DNA of 64,000 nt from Mycolicibacillus trivialis (GTDB lineage Bacteria > Actinomycetota > Actinomycetes > Mycobacteriales > Mycobacteriaceae), in NCBI RefSeq assembly GCF_002102395.1, contig NZ_LQPZ01000040.1, forward strand, positions 1 through 64,000, read 5' to 3'. The notes below the pieces were generated by a model, which had not been told where the DNA came from, did no database searches, and saw nothing but the letters and a program-made list of their open reading frames with translations. Positions 1 to 8,151 of this stretch are shown piece by piece (the stretch's first letter is position 1; each line of letters begins with the position of its first letter). Position numbers and translations under genes: made by a program.

Positions 1-48
1 GAGTTTGCCCTACAGTGGGCCGCGACCCACCAACCGAAAGTCGCATAG
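1..48 (+). pseudogene. C-terminal end of an IS3-type transposase, cut by the window edge
   Basis: The first 16 codons encode EFALQWAATHQPKVA and a stop at 46-48. The same residues end the transposase fragment at 79-561, so this is the tail of a second copy of the same insertion sequence. Its upstream part lies outside the window, so whether that copy is intact cannot be judged. Confidence 0.75.
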
Positions 49-77
49 CGGCTGGACCACCAAACGGGTCCCCCTCA
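1..77 (+). repeat. 77-bp direct repeat, copy 1 (IS right end)
   Basis: Bases 1-77 are repeated at 514-590. The repeat covers the last transposase codons, the stop, and a non-coding end that finishes in CCCCCTCA. Reading inward, that end starts TGAGGGGGACC, as expected of an IS3-family terminal inverted repeat (TGA...TCA). Copy 1 is followed directly by internal IS sequence rather than by host DNA. Confidence 0.85.
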
Positions 78-590
78 GATGGATTTTCAGTTCGACACCA
101 CCGCCGACGGACGCACCCTGAAGATGCTCAACGTGATCGACGAGTTCACCCGCGAAGCACTCGCCATCGAAGTGGATCGCTCCATCGACGCCGATGGTGT
201 CGTCGACGTCTTGGATCGCCTGGCACTCCTCCATGGGGCGCCGCACTATGTGCGTTTCGACAACGGTCCCGAGTTCGTCGCGCACGCCGTAGCTGATTGG
301 TGTCGATTCAACAGTGCTGGTTCGCTTTTCATCGATCCGGGCTCGCCGTGGCAGAACGCCTGGATCGAATCGTTCAACGGCCGCCTGCGGGACGAGCTGC
401 TCAACCTGTGGCGGTTCGACTCGCTGTTGGAAGCCCGGGTGATCATCGAGGACTGGAGGATGGACTACAACGCCAACCGGCCTCACTCTGCCCATGGCGA
501 CCGCACCCCCGCCGAGTTTGCCCTACAGTGGGCCGCGACCCACCAACCGAAAGTCGCATAGCGGCTGGACCACCAAACGGGTCCCCCTCA
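78..590 (+). mobile_element. 5'-truncated IS3-family element
   Basis: This stretch holds the distal half of orfB and the right terminal repeat ending at 590. The left end, orfA and the first third of orfB are missing. The break falls exactly at the terminus of the preceding copy (77/78), which is what an adjacent deletion started by the end of one IS would leave. No target duplication can be assessed because the left end is absent. The element marks the edge of an accessory segment before the conserved chromosomal block. Confidence 0.75.
79..561 (+). pseudogene. Truncated IS3-family transposase (OrfB catalytic core)
   Basis: The 160 remaining residues are the rve/DDE integrase core. The first aspartate is in the opening MDFQFD, the second in RFDNGPEF (about residue 57), and the glutamate in NAWIESFNGR (about residue 95). 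Full OrfB proteins of this family are about 270-300 residues, so the N-terminal DNA-binding part is lost; the ATG at 79 is probably an internal methionine. All three metal-binding residues remain, but without OrfA and the left terminal repeat the copy should not move by itself. The C-terminal residues match the fragment at 1-48. Confidence 0.8.
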
Positions 591-686
591 AGATCTGCTC
601 GACGACAGGCTGGGCTTCATCAGCGTTTCCGCATGTCGGCGTCGCTTTTCCCGCCACTCTTAGCCCGGACTGTCCGACCTCCCCCC

Positions 687-692
687 TACCCT
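687..692 (+). promoter_or_regulatory. Candidate -10 element for the Mrr-like gene
   Basis: TACCCT fits the mycobacterial TANNNT -10 consensus and ends 8 bp before the GTG at 701. A transcript would begin at or just before the start codon. No clear -35 is seen. Confidence 0.35.
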
Positions 693-700
693 GACCGGCT

Positions 701-1330
701 GTGAAGGCCAAGCTGCTGCTGGCGATCGGTGTGGTCGCCGGTGTCCTCGCCTACCGGTCCGGGTTCGCCCCGCCCCAGGTGTTGGCGGCGACGATCGCCG
801 CGCCGGTGCTCACCTGGGCGGTGCTGCGTTCCCTTGCGGCATTGGGTTCGGCGTCGCTGGCCGTCACCCGCCCGTCGGTCTCGGCGTCGGCTCCGGTCTC
901 CCTGCCCGGCCGGGCAGCCCGCCGCGCGCGGCGGGACCTGGCCACGATCGACACCATGGAAGGCTGGGAGTTCGAGGATTTCGTCGCCGATGCGGCACGG
1001 GCCAGCAGGTTGCCGGTCATCATGACCGGCGCCACCGGAGACTGGGGTGTCGACATCGTCGTCGGGCACCGACCGGACCGCCTCGCCATCCAATGCAAGC
1101 GCCAAAGCAGGCCGGTGGGCGCCGCCGCCGTGCAGGAGGTGGTGGCCGGCGCCCCGATGCAGGACTGCCGCCGCACGATGGTGGTCACCAACCAGGGGTT
1201 CACCGCCGCCGCCCGCCGGCTCGCCGAGACCCACGACTGCGTCCTGGTCGGCCGCCGTCATCTCGGCGTCTTGCCCGACCACATCCGCCGGGCGGCCACC
1301 CGCGAACCGGCGCCTCCCGAAGAGCAATAA
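701..1330 (+). CDS. Membrane-anchored Mrr-like restriction endonuclease domain protein
   Basis: The 209-residue protein begins with two hydrophobic segments (about residues 3-18 and 26-46). A Mrr/PD-(D/E)XK fold follows: a helix glutamate in GWEFEDF, an aspartate in GDWGVDIVV, and the QCK triad end in LAIQCKRQ. This is the Mrr_cat arrangement of an E helix, D, then QxK, so the predicted activity is DNA cleavage near the inner face of the membrane. Whether it is a methylation-dependent restriction enzyme or a repair-type nuclease cannot be told, because no methylase or specificity partner is nearby. The GTG start is preceded by a -10-like TACCCT rather than a ribosome binding site. The gene lies between the IS remnant and a PE-PPE-type hydrolase, which suggests accessory DNA. 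Confidence 0.75.
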   Translation: MKAKLLLAIGVVAGVLAYRSGFAPPQVLAATIAAPVLTWAVLRSLAALGSASLAVTRPSVSASAPVSLPGRAARRARRDLATIDTMEGWEFEDFVADAARASRLPVIMTGATGDWGVDIVVGHRPDRLAIQCKRQSRPVGAAAVQEVVAGAPMQDCRRTMVVTNQGFTAAARRLAETHDCVLVGRRHLGVLPDHIRRAATREPAPPEEQ

Positions 1331-1376
1331 CCGCAAACCCTTGCCTGGGCGCCCGCCTCGGCGGACAGTTACCCCT

Positions 1377-2708
1377 ATGCACCCGGTGCAACGGCGCGCC
1401 GGCGCCGCTCTGACCGCTGTGACGATCACCGCCGCAGGGCTGTTCGGGTTGCCCCGGTACACACCGTTGTTGGACCTCGCGACGTTCGCCGTGCACCTCA
1501 CCGCCGAGACCGACGCGGACGTGGCCACCGTGCCGCCCGCCCTGGTGATGGGCGGCAGCGGGGTGCCCAATCCGAGCGACGGCTGGGTGGACAGCGCCAG
1601 TCGGCTCTACCTGCAACCGCTGGGCTTCGGCGGCACCGCGCAGTCGTTCTACACCCCGGAGTTGATGGGCCAGCACCCCGATTGGTCGATGGCCGAGGGC
1701 GCCCGGCTGCTCACCGATGCCATCAAAGACAACCTCGGCACCGAGAACCCGGTGTACGTGTTCGGCTACTCGCAGAGCTCGGCGCTCTCGACACTGACCA
1801 TGAACCAGCTCGCCGCGGACCACGTCGATCCGAATCTCGTGCACTTCGTGTTGGTCGGCAATTCCGCCAACCCCAACGGCGGCATGCTCACCAGCTTCGA
1901 CCTGCCACTCATCCGCGACCTCTCCCGCATGTTCGAGATGACGCTGGGCAACCCCACCCCGAACCTGTTCCCCACCGACGTGTTCACCCTCGAATACGAC
2001 GGCTACGCCGATTTCCCCCGCTACCCGCTCAACCCGCTGTCGACGCTCAACGCCCTGGTGGGACTGTTCACCCAGCACCTGAAGTATCTGGGCTTCGACT
2101 ACAACGACCTCTGGTCGTCGCCCGGGGTCGTCAACCCCGCCAACGTCGTCCAACTCGACACCGTCGGCGACCTCACCGACTACTACATGATCCGCGCCGA
2201 TACCCTGCCGCTGCTCGACCCGCTGCGGCTGGTACCCGTGGCCGGCCGGCCCCTCGCCGACCTGCTGGAACCCGACCTGCGGATCCTGGTCAACCTCGGC
2301 TACGGCAGCATCACCGACGGCTGGAACTCCGGGCCGGCCGACCTGGCCACCACCATCGGCCTGTTTCCCACCGAGCTGCACTGCGTGGCCGGCTGCACCT
2401 GGCTGGACCTACCCGAGGCGTTGCTGCGCGGCGCATGGCAGGGACTCACCGATTTCGTCGACGACCTGCTCGACCCGGCGACCTACCAGCTGGCCGACCC
2501 GATCACCAGCCCGGCGCTGACCACACTGGTCAACGCGGCGATCAACACCGGCATGGTTGACGGCGCCCCGGGTTCACTGTGGGAGTTGCTGTCCGCCTGG
2601 CTCGCCACTTCAGCGACACCGCTGGACCTCGGCGATCTCGCCGGACAGCTCGGCCTGAGCTCCCTGCTCGACTGGGTGACCGCACTGCTCACCGGCCTGA
2701 CCGGATGA
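1377..2708 (+). CDS. Secreted PE-PPE domain alpha/beta hydrolase
   Basis: The 443-residue protein opens with a basic and then hydrophobic stretch (about residues 5-25) that looks like a signal sequence or anchor. It continues as a PE-PPE domain, a serine alpha/beta hydrolase fold common in mycobacteria. The opening PALVMGGSG strand is typical, and the nucleophile elbow is GYSQS with Ser132. No PE or PPE N-terminal domain is present, so this is a free-standing PE-PPE hydrolase, probably an esterase or lipase of the envelope. The frame is open further upstream, but the ATG at 1377 starts right at the signal sequence and avoids overlap with the Mrr-like gene. The substrate is unknown. Confidence 0.75.
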   Translation: MHPVQRRAGAALTAVTITAAGLFGLPRYTPLLDLATFAVHLTAETDADVATVPPALVMGGSGVPNPSDGWVDSASRLYLQPLGFGGTAQSFYTPELMGQHPDWSMAEGARLLTDAIKDNLGTENPVYVFGYSQSSALSTLTMNQLAADHVDPNLVHFVLVGNSANPNGGMLTSFDLPLIRDLSRMFEMTLGNPTPNLFPTDVFTLEYDGYADFPRYPLNPLSTLNALVGLFTQHLKYLGFDYNDLWSSPGVVNPANVVQLDTVGDLTDYYMIRADTLPLLDPLRLVPVAGRPLADLLEPDLRILVNLGYGSITDGWNSGPADLATTIGLFPTELHCVAGCTWLDLPEALLRGAWQGLTDFVDDLLDPATYQLADPITSPALTTLVNAAINTGMVDGAPGSLWELLSAWLATSATPLDLGDLAGQLGLSSLLDWVTALLTGLTG

Positions 2709-2797
2709 CCCCGCCGCCACCCGGCCACCTGACCCAACTGGCCGCCACCGACTCACCGATGTGCCATCATGCGACGGATAACCACACTCCGGGAGGC

Positions 2798-3307
2798 ATG
2801 ATGCGCCGCGCACTCGCGCTGCTGTTCGGTCTGTTCACCGCGGCCACCATCGCCGTCGCCGCCCCGGCCGGCGCGGTCGGCGACGCCCCGATCGGCCCCC
2901 TCGGCGACACCCTCCGGATCCAGACCGACAACGGCATCGTCGCCGACGTCACCGTCCACGACGTGCAACCCGTCCCGGTGCCGCCGGGCTGGACCTGGAC
3001 CGGGCATCCCGGCTACCGCGAGGCCGGCGGCCCCTGGCGTGCCGGGGTCACCGTGCACGTCATCGAAAGCCCGCAGGCCTACTCCCCCTCGGTCCGGCTC
3101 ACCTTCCGCGGCGTGACCCCGTTCGCCGACGCCTACGTCTCCAAGCACACCGACGCCCCCGACTCGCTGGAGACGCTGCTGGCCAACGCACCGGCCGGGT
3201 CGACGGTCAACGGCGGCGTCTACTGGCACGTCTACCGCGACCTGGTCACCAACGTGGTGCTCCTCGACGCCATCAACGGCGAACACCTCGCCCAGTGGAA
3301 CCTCTGA
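2798..3307 (+). CDS. Small secreted protein, Rv2668-like
   Basis: The 169-residue product has a clear signal peptide (MMRRALALLFGLFTAA..., likely cleavage after PAGA near residue 23) and no other membrane segment. The mature part is rich in Val, Pro and Thr and beta-rich. Length and position just before the AFG1 gene match M. tuberculosis Rv2668, annotated there as an exported Ala/Val-rich protein of unknown function. GGGAGG at 2791-2796 is the ribosome binding site. Two adjacent ATGs (2798 and 2801) are possible starts, and the second has the better spacing. No catalytic motif is recognised. Confidence 0.75.
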   Translation: MMRRALALLFGLFTAATIAVAAPAGAVGDAPIGPLGDTLRIQTDNGIVADVTVHDVQPVPVPPGWTWTGHPGYREAGGPWRAGVTVHVIESPQAYSPSVRLTFRGVTPFADAYVSKHTDAPDSLETLLANAPAGSTVNGGVYWHVYRDLVTNVVLLDAINGEHLAQWNL

Positions 3308-3317
3308 GCCCGCCGAG

Positions 3318-4382
3318 CTAGTCGCCGACCGGCGCCACCTGCGCGGCACCCAGCGCCAGCAGCCGCGACGTGGCCCGCAGGTACTTCTTGCGGTAACCCC
3401 CGGCGAGCATCTCCTCGCTGAAGATGGCGTCCAGCGGTGCACCGGAGGCGGCCACCGGGACACCGGCGTCGTAGAGCCGGTCGACCAGTGCGACCAGCCG
3501 CAGCGCCACGTTCTGGTCCTCCAGCGGGTGCACTCCGGTCAGGCAGACCCGACTCACCCCGTCGATCAGTGACAGGTACCGGGACGGATGCATGGTGGCC
3601 AGGTGGTCGCAGAGCGCGTCGAAATCGTCCAGCGTCGCCCCGTCACCGCCTGCGGCGCGCGCGACCACCGCGTCATCGCTGAGCGGTTCCGGCGCGGCAG
3701 GCAGCCCCCGCTGCCGGTAGTCGGGGCCCTCGATGCGCACGGTGGTGAAGATCTCCGAGAGCGTATTGATCTCGCGCAGGAAGTCCTGCGCGGCGAACCG
3801 GCCCTCGCCCAGTTGCTCGGGCAGCGTGTTGGAGGTCGCGGCCACCGACACGCCACGTTCCACCAGTTGCGCCAGCAGCCGGGAGACCAGCGTGGTGTTG
3901 CCCGGGTCGTCGAGTTCGAACTCGTCGATGCAGACCACCGTGTAGTCGGCGAGCAGCTCGATGCACTCCACGAACCCGAACACCCCGGCCAGCTGGGTCA
4001 ACTCACCGAAGGTCGCGTAGGCGGCGGCACTGCCGTCGGAGGCCGCCAGGGTGAAGTAGGTGGAGGCCAGCAGGTGGGTTTTGCCCACCCCGAAACCACC
4101 GTCGAGATACAGCCCCACCCCGGGCAGCACCTCGCGCTTGCCGAACAGCTTGCGCCGGCCCGCCCGCCGCTGGAGCGCCTGCTCACAGAACTGCGCGCAG
4201 GCGGCCACCGCTTCGGCCTGGGTGGGCTCGGCGGGATCGGGCAGGTAGTTCCCGAAACTGACGTCGACGAAGGTGGGCGGCGGCACCAGTTGGGCGATCA
4301 ACCGCTCCGGGGAGACGGTCGGATTGCGGTCGACCAGGTGAGCGATCGGGCCGTCGGAACCGGCGGAGTCAGGGTCGTGCAT
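3318..4382 (-). CDS. zapE: AFG1/ZapE-family P-loop ATPase
   Basis: The 354-residue AAA-type ATPase carries Walker A GGFGVGKTH (residues 95-103) and Walker B VVCIDEF (149-155). AFG1 in mitochondria assists turnover of membrane proteins, and ZapE in E. coli is a division-associated ATPase; the mycobacterial role is not established. This is the Rv2670c homologue and sits divergent to the RibD-like gene, as in M. tuberculosis. The ATG at 4382 is chosen because a TANNNT -10 (TACAGT) lies 6 bp before it, predicting a leaderless mRNA. Its 3' end is 10 bp from that of the Rv2668-like gene. Confidence 0.88.
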   Translation of the reverse strand: MHDPDSAGSDGPIAHLVDRNPTVSPERLIAQLVPPPTFVDVSFGNYLPDPAEPTQAEAVAACAQFCEQALQRRAGRRKLFGKREVLPGVGLYLDGGFGVGKTHLLASTYFTLAASDGSAAAYATFGELTQLAGVFGFVECIELLADYTVVCIDEFELDDPGNTTLVSRLLAQLVERGVSVAATSNTLPEQLGEGRFAAQDFLREINTLSEIFTTVRIEGPDYRQRGLPAAPEPLSDDAVVARAAGGDGATLDDFDALCDHLATMHPSRYLSLIDGVSRVCLTGVHPLEDQNVALRLVALVDRLYDAGVPVAASGAPLDAIFSEEMLAGGYRKKYLRATSRLLALGAAQVAPVGD

Positions 4383-4388
4383 GCAGGC

Positions 4389-4394
4389 ACTGTA
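4389..4394 (-). promoter_or_regulatory. Leaderless -10 element of zapE
   Basis: On the minus strand TACAGT is followed by 6 bp and then the ATG. Spacing of 6-7 bp from a TANNNT element to the start codon is the hallmark of leaderless transcription in mycobacteria. Confidence 0.55.
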
Positions 4395-4416
4395 GCGACG
4401 TGCTGCAATGTAGGTC

Positions 4417-5193
4417 ATGGCAGAAAGCGGCGCTGGGACCGAACTCACACTGCTCGAGGCCGGTGAACCGGTCGACACCGCCCGGTTGCGTGAGCTCTAC
4501 GCCTACCCCGACGGCCTCCGGGACTGCCTCGTGCGGTCGAACTTCATCGCCAGCGTCGACGGCGCGGCGACCCTCGACGGCCGCTCGGGCGGGCTGGCCG
4601 GGCCGGGCGACCGGCAGATCTTCGCGATGCTGCGAGCATTGGCCGACGTCGTGATGGTGGGTGCCGGCACGGTGCGCGCGGAGAACTACGGCGGGGTCAA
4701 GCTGGACGCCGCCGCCCGCGACACCCGCAGGCGGGCCGGGCAGGCCGAGGTGCCCCCGATCGCGGTCGTCACCCGCTCCGGGCGCCTCGACCCGGACATG
4801 AAGGTGTTCACCGACACCGATGTCCCGCCGCTGGTACTGACCAGCACGGCCTCCGCACCGCTGGTCGCCGAGCGTCTCGGCGACGCCGCGGAGGTGCTCG
4901 ACTGTTCCGCCGCCGACCCCGACGCCGTCGACCCGCCGACCGCACTTCGCCACCTCGCCGACCGAGGCCTGGTGCGGGTACTCACCGAGGGCGGGCCCAC
5001 CCTGCACGGCACCCTGACCCACCACGGGCTGCTGCACGAGCTGTGTTTGACCGTCGCCCCGGTGCTGGTGGGCGGAAAGGCACGCCGGATCACCACCGGC
5101 CCGGTCGGCTTCCAGACCGCGATGCACCCGGTCCACCTGCTCACCGACACCGCCGGGTACCTCTACACCCGCTACGCCGTCGGCACCGACTGA
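4417..5193 (+). CDS. RibD C-terminal-like pyrimidine reductase (Rv2671 homologue)
   Basis: The 258-residue protein is the NADPH-dependent reductase half of RibD, without the zinc deaminase domain. Visible family features are NFIASVDGAATLDGRSGGL near residue 45, the dihydrofolate-reductase-like core with MVGAGTVRAENYGG (about 77-90), and a late EGGPTLHG motif (about 190). The M. tuberculosis homologue Rv2671 has been reported to act as a dihydrofolate-reductase analogue when overexpressed and to confer PAS resistance. Whether this copy serves riboflavin or folate metabolism cannot be read from sequence. No riboflavin operon is adjacent. The start lies 7 bp after TGCAAT, so it may also be leaderless. 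Confidence 0.85.
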   Translation: MAESGAGTELTLLEAGEPVDTARLRELYAYPDGLRDCLVRSNFIASVDGAATLDGRSGGLAGPGDRQIFAMLRALADVVMVGAGTVRAENYGGVKLDAAARDTRRRAGQAEVPPIAVVTRSGRLDPDMKVFTDTDVPPLVLTSTASAPLVAERLGDAAEVLDCSAADPDAVDPPTALRHLADRGLVRVLTEGGPTLHGTLTHHGLLHELCLTVAPVLVGGKARRITTGPVGFQTAMHPVHLLTDTAGYLYTRYAVGTD

Positions 5194-5238
5194 CGATGAC
5201 CCGCGACAAGGCGCACCGGACCCCCGTCCGGCACTCGC

Positions 5239-5244
5239 TACTGT
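5239..5244 (+). promoter_or_regulatory. Leaderless -10 element of the hydrolase-type lipoprotein
   Basis: TACTGT ends 7 bp before the ATG at 5252. This supports that ATG over the in-frame GTG at 5243, which would overlap the -10. Confidence 0.5.
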
Positions 5245-5251
5245 GGTCGGC

Positions 5252-6820
5252 ATGACTCGGCGCCCCCGGCTCGCGGTGTCCTCGGCCGTGCTCACTGCAG
5301 TGACCCTGGTGCTCGCCGGCTGCGTGCCCGCCGCCCCCGGCGCGGACCCGCGCTACGCCACCGACGCCGACCACCCGCAGGGCGAGGTCACCACCAGCGC
5401 CGCGCCGGAAGGTCCACCGCCGGTCAGTGCGCCCAACAACGACATGACGTGGCACGAGTGCACCACCAAGACCTTCGACGACGCGCACGTGCCGAAGATC
5501 CCGGGGATCACACTGCAGTGCACGACGTTCGACGCCGACCTCGACCCGCTCAGCGGATCCTCGGCGACCGTGAACATCGGTGTGGTGCAAGCCAAATCGG
5601 ACAAGACACCGGACGACGCCGGCCCCCTGGTGTTCACCACCGGCACCGATCTGCCGTCCTCTGTTCAGCTGCCGGTCTGGCTGTCGCGGGCCGGCGCCGA
5701 CGTGCTCGACACCCACCCGATCATCGCGGTCGACCGCCGCGGGATCGGGCTGTCGAGCGCGGCGACCTGTCTGGACTCCTACGACCGCCGCGACATCGCC
5801 GACCAGGCCCAGTTCGAGCCGGGCGACGACCCGGTGGCCGCCTTGAACACGATCGCGATCACCGCGGCCAACAACTGCACCGACGCGGTGCCGCAGAGCG
5901 GTATCGCCTACGACAACGCCCACGCCGCCGAGGATCTGGAGGCGCTGCGCAGCCGCCTCGACGTGCCGGGGCTGGCGCTGGCCGGGGTGGGCAACGGCGC
6001 CCAGGTGGCGCTGGCCTACGCCTCCTCCCACCCCGACAAGGTGGCCCGGCTCATTCTGGACTCCCCGCTCACCCTGGGTGTCTCCGCCGAGAACGTGGCG
6101 GAACAGCGGGTGCAGGGTCAACAGGCCGCGCTCGACGCGTTCGCCGCGCAGTGCGCCGCAGTCGAGTGCGCACTCGGCCCCGATCCCAAGGGCGCGGTCG
6201 ACGCCTTGATCTCCGACGCCCGGGCCGGCCGCGGCCCCGGCGGGATCTCGGTGGCCGCGCTGGTGCACGCGATCACCACCGCGCTGGGGTTCCCGCCGAC
6301 CGACCCGGTGGGCAGCACCACCGCACTGGCCGACGCGCTGGCCGCCGCCCGCTCCGGCGACACCCGCCTGCTCACCGAGATGGTCGACCGGGCGCAGTGG
6401 TTGCGCGGCAGCGACGGGCAGTTCATCAACTCCTGCAGCGACGCGTTGAACCGCCCCACTCCCGACCGGGTGCGGGAGCTGGTGGTGGCCTGGGGCAAGC
6501 AGTACCCGCAGTTCGGCACGGTGGCCGCCCTCGACATGGTGCGCTGCCTGCCCTGGCCGTCCAGCAATCCCACCGAGCCGCCCGCCGACCTCGGCGTCGA
6601 CGTGCTGTTGCTCGGGGTGGCGAAGAACGACCCGATCGTCGGCTCCGGGGTGGCCGCCACGGCCGCCACCGTCCTCAACGCCGGGTCCGCCAGCAAGCGG
6701 GTGATGTGGCAGGGGGTGGGCCACGGCGCCGCCATCTACTCCGGCTGCGCGCTGCCGCCGCTCATCGATTACCTGGTCAGCGGTGTGCTGCCGGAGACCG
6801 ACACGTTCTGCCCGGCCTGA
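5252..6820 (+). CDS. Alpha/beta-hydrolase-fold lipoprotein without a nucleophile serine (Rv2672-like)
   Basis: The 522-residue protein has a lipobox LAGC with Cys24, so it should be an exported lipoprotein. The fold is that of the tripeptidyl-aminopeptidase type: an oxyanion strand region (VDRRGIGLS, about 160-170), a nucleophile elbow, an acid region (LLLGVAKNDP) and a late histidine (QGVGHG, about residue 492) before a C-terminal cap with two cysteines. The elbow reads GVGNG with Gly247 where GxSxG needs serine. M. tuberculosis Rv2672 at the same place is annotated as a possible secreted protease. Either this protein is not a serine hydrolase or it uses another residue. It stands between ribD-like and aftC. 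Confidence 0.82.
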   Translation: MTRRPRLAVSSAVLTAVTLVLAGCVPAAPGADPRYATDADHPQGEVTTSAAPEGPPPVSAPNNDMTWHECTTKTFDDAHVPKIPGITLQCTTFDADLDPLSGSSATVNIGVVQAKSDKTPDDAGPLVFTTGTDLPSSVQLPVWLSRAGADVLDTHPIIAVDRRGIGLSSAATCLDSYDRRDIADQAQFEPGDDPVAALNTIAITAANNCTDAVPQSGIAYDNAHAAEDLEALRSRLDVPGLALAGVGNGAQVALAYASSHPDKVARLILDSPLTLGVSAENVAEQRVQGQQAALDAFAAQCAAVECALGPDPKGAVDALISDARAGRGPGGISVAALVHAITTALGFPPTDPVGSTTALADALAAARSGDTRLLTEMVDRAQWLRGSDGQFINSCSDALNRPTPDRVRELVVAWGKQYPQFGTVAALDMVRCLPWPSSNPTEPPADLGVDVLLLGVAKNDPIVGSGVAATAATVLNAGSASKRVMWQGVGHGAAIYSGCALPPLIDYLVSGVLPETDTFCPA

Positions 6821-6843
6821 GCCGGCCGGTTCCCGCTTCGTTA

Positions 6844-6849
6844 TAGGGT
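6844..6849 (+). promoter_or_regulatory. Leaderless -10 element of aftC
   Basis: TAGGGT is followed by exactly 6 bp and the GTG at 6856. No Shine-Dalgarno sequence fits between the upstream stop (6818-6820) and this start. Confidence 0.55.
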
Positions 6850-6855
6850 GCGCTG

Positions 6856-8151
6856 GTGGCGCTCGCAGATTCTCGGGGTTCCGGCCTGCGCGATTTCGCG
6901 TCGGCCGCCTTCCGGCCCCGTTCGACTCCCCCGACGACCTCGACGGTGCTGCGTGCCGTCCTGTGGCCGCTGGCGATCCTGTTCGTCATCCACCGCAGCT
7001 ACGTGCTGGCCACCAACGGCTACATCACCGATGACTTCGGCCCGGTCTACACCGCGGTGGTCAACTTCAAACGCGGGTTGAGCGTCTACGGGGAGAACTT
7101 CGACTTCGTCGACCCGCATTACCTGTACCCGCCGGGCGGGACACTGCTGATGGCGCCGTTCGGCTACCTGCCGGTGGACGCCTCCCGCTACTGGTTCATC
7201 TTCTTCAACACGCTGGCGATCGTGCTCGCCGCATACTTCCTGCTGCGGCTGTTCAACTACACGCTGGCTTCGGTGGCCGCCCCCGCCCTGCTGGCCGCCA
7301 TGTTCTGCACCGAAGCGGTGATCAACACGCTGGTGTTCACCAACATCAACGGGGTGGTGTTGCTGCTGGAGGTGCTGTTCCTGCGCTGGCTGCTCGACGG
7401 CAAGGTCAACAGTCAGTGGCTGGCCGGAGCGGCCATCGGATTGAGCCTGGTGGTCAAACCGCTATTGGGGCCACTGCTGTTGCTGCCGCTGCTCAACCGG
7501 CAGTGGCGGGCGCTGGTCACCGCGTTCGCGGTGCCGGTGGCGTTCAACCTGGCCGCACTTCCGCTGATCGCCGATCCGATCGACTTCTTCCGCCGCACCC
7601 TGCCCTACATCTTCTCCACCCGCGACTACTTCAACAGCTCGATCCTGGGCAACGGCGTCTACTACGGGCTGCCGATGTGGCTGATCACCGCGCTGCGCAT
7701 CGGGTTCACCCTGCTCGCGATCGCCAGCCTGTGGCTGCTCTACCGCTATTACCGGCGCCGCGACCCACTGTTCTGGATGACGACGTCCTCCGGTGTGCTG
7801 CTGGTGACCTCGTTCCTGGTGCTCTCGCTGGGGCAGGGCTACTACTCGATGATGCTGTTCCCGTTCCTGATGACGGTGGTGCTGCCGAACTCGGTGCTTC
7901 GGAACTGGCCGGCCTGGTTGGCGATCTACGGGTTCATGAGCGCCGATCGGTGGCTGCTGGGGCATTGGCCGACCACCGGACGCGCGCTGGAGTATCTGCG
8001 GATCACCTACGGCTGGTCGCTGATCCTGATCGTGGTGTTCTGCGTGCTGTACTTCCGCTACGCCGACGCCAAGGACGACGATCGCCTCGACGAGGGCATC
8101 GATCCGCCGTGGATGCCGCAACCGCCGGCCCGCGCTAGCGTGGAGGCATGA
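6856..8151 (+). CDS. aftC: AftC, alpha-(1->3) arabinofuranosyltransferase
   Basis: The 431-residue polytopic protein belongs to glycosyltransferase family 87 (GT-C fold). About ten hydrophobic segments follow a short cytoplasmic N-terminus, and the first external loop holds the acidic GYITDDFGPVY motif (about residues 54-64) expected to bind the decaprenyl-phosphoarabinose donor. AftC adds alpha-1,3 branches to the arabinan of arabinogalactan and lipoarabinomannan at the outer face of the plasma membrane. Length and position match Rv2673. Its stop overlaps the msrB start by ATGA (8148-8151), so the two are probably translationally coupled. The C-terminal 30 residues are acidic and cytoplasmic. 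Confidence 0.92.
   Translation: MALADSRGSGLRDFASAAFRPRSTPPTTSTVLRAVLWPLAILFVIHRSYVLATNGYITDDFGPVYTAVVNFKRGLSVYGENFDFVDPHYLYPPGGTLLMAPFGYLPVDASRYWFIFFNTLAIVLAAYFLLRLFNYTLASVAAPALLAAMFCTEAVINTLVFTNINGVVLLLEVLFLRWLLDGKVNSQWLAGAAIGLSLVVKPLLGPLLLLPLLNRQWRALVTAFAVPVAFNLAALPLIADPIDFFRRTLPYIFSTRDYFNSSILGNGVYYGLPMWLITALRIGFTLLAIASLWLLYRYYRRRDPLFWMTTSSGVLLVTSFLVLSLGQGYYSMMLFPFLMTVVLPNSVLRNWPAWLAIYGFMSADRWLLGHWPTTGRALEYLRITYGWSLILIVVFCVLYFRYADAKDDDRLDEGIDPPWMPQPPARASVEA

Noticed and set aside
1047..1376. Upstream extension of the PE-PPE-type hydrolase
   Set aside because: The extra codons lie over the Mrr-like gene in another frame and precede a good signal sequence at 1377.
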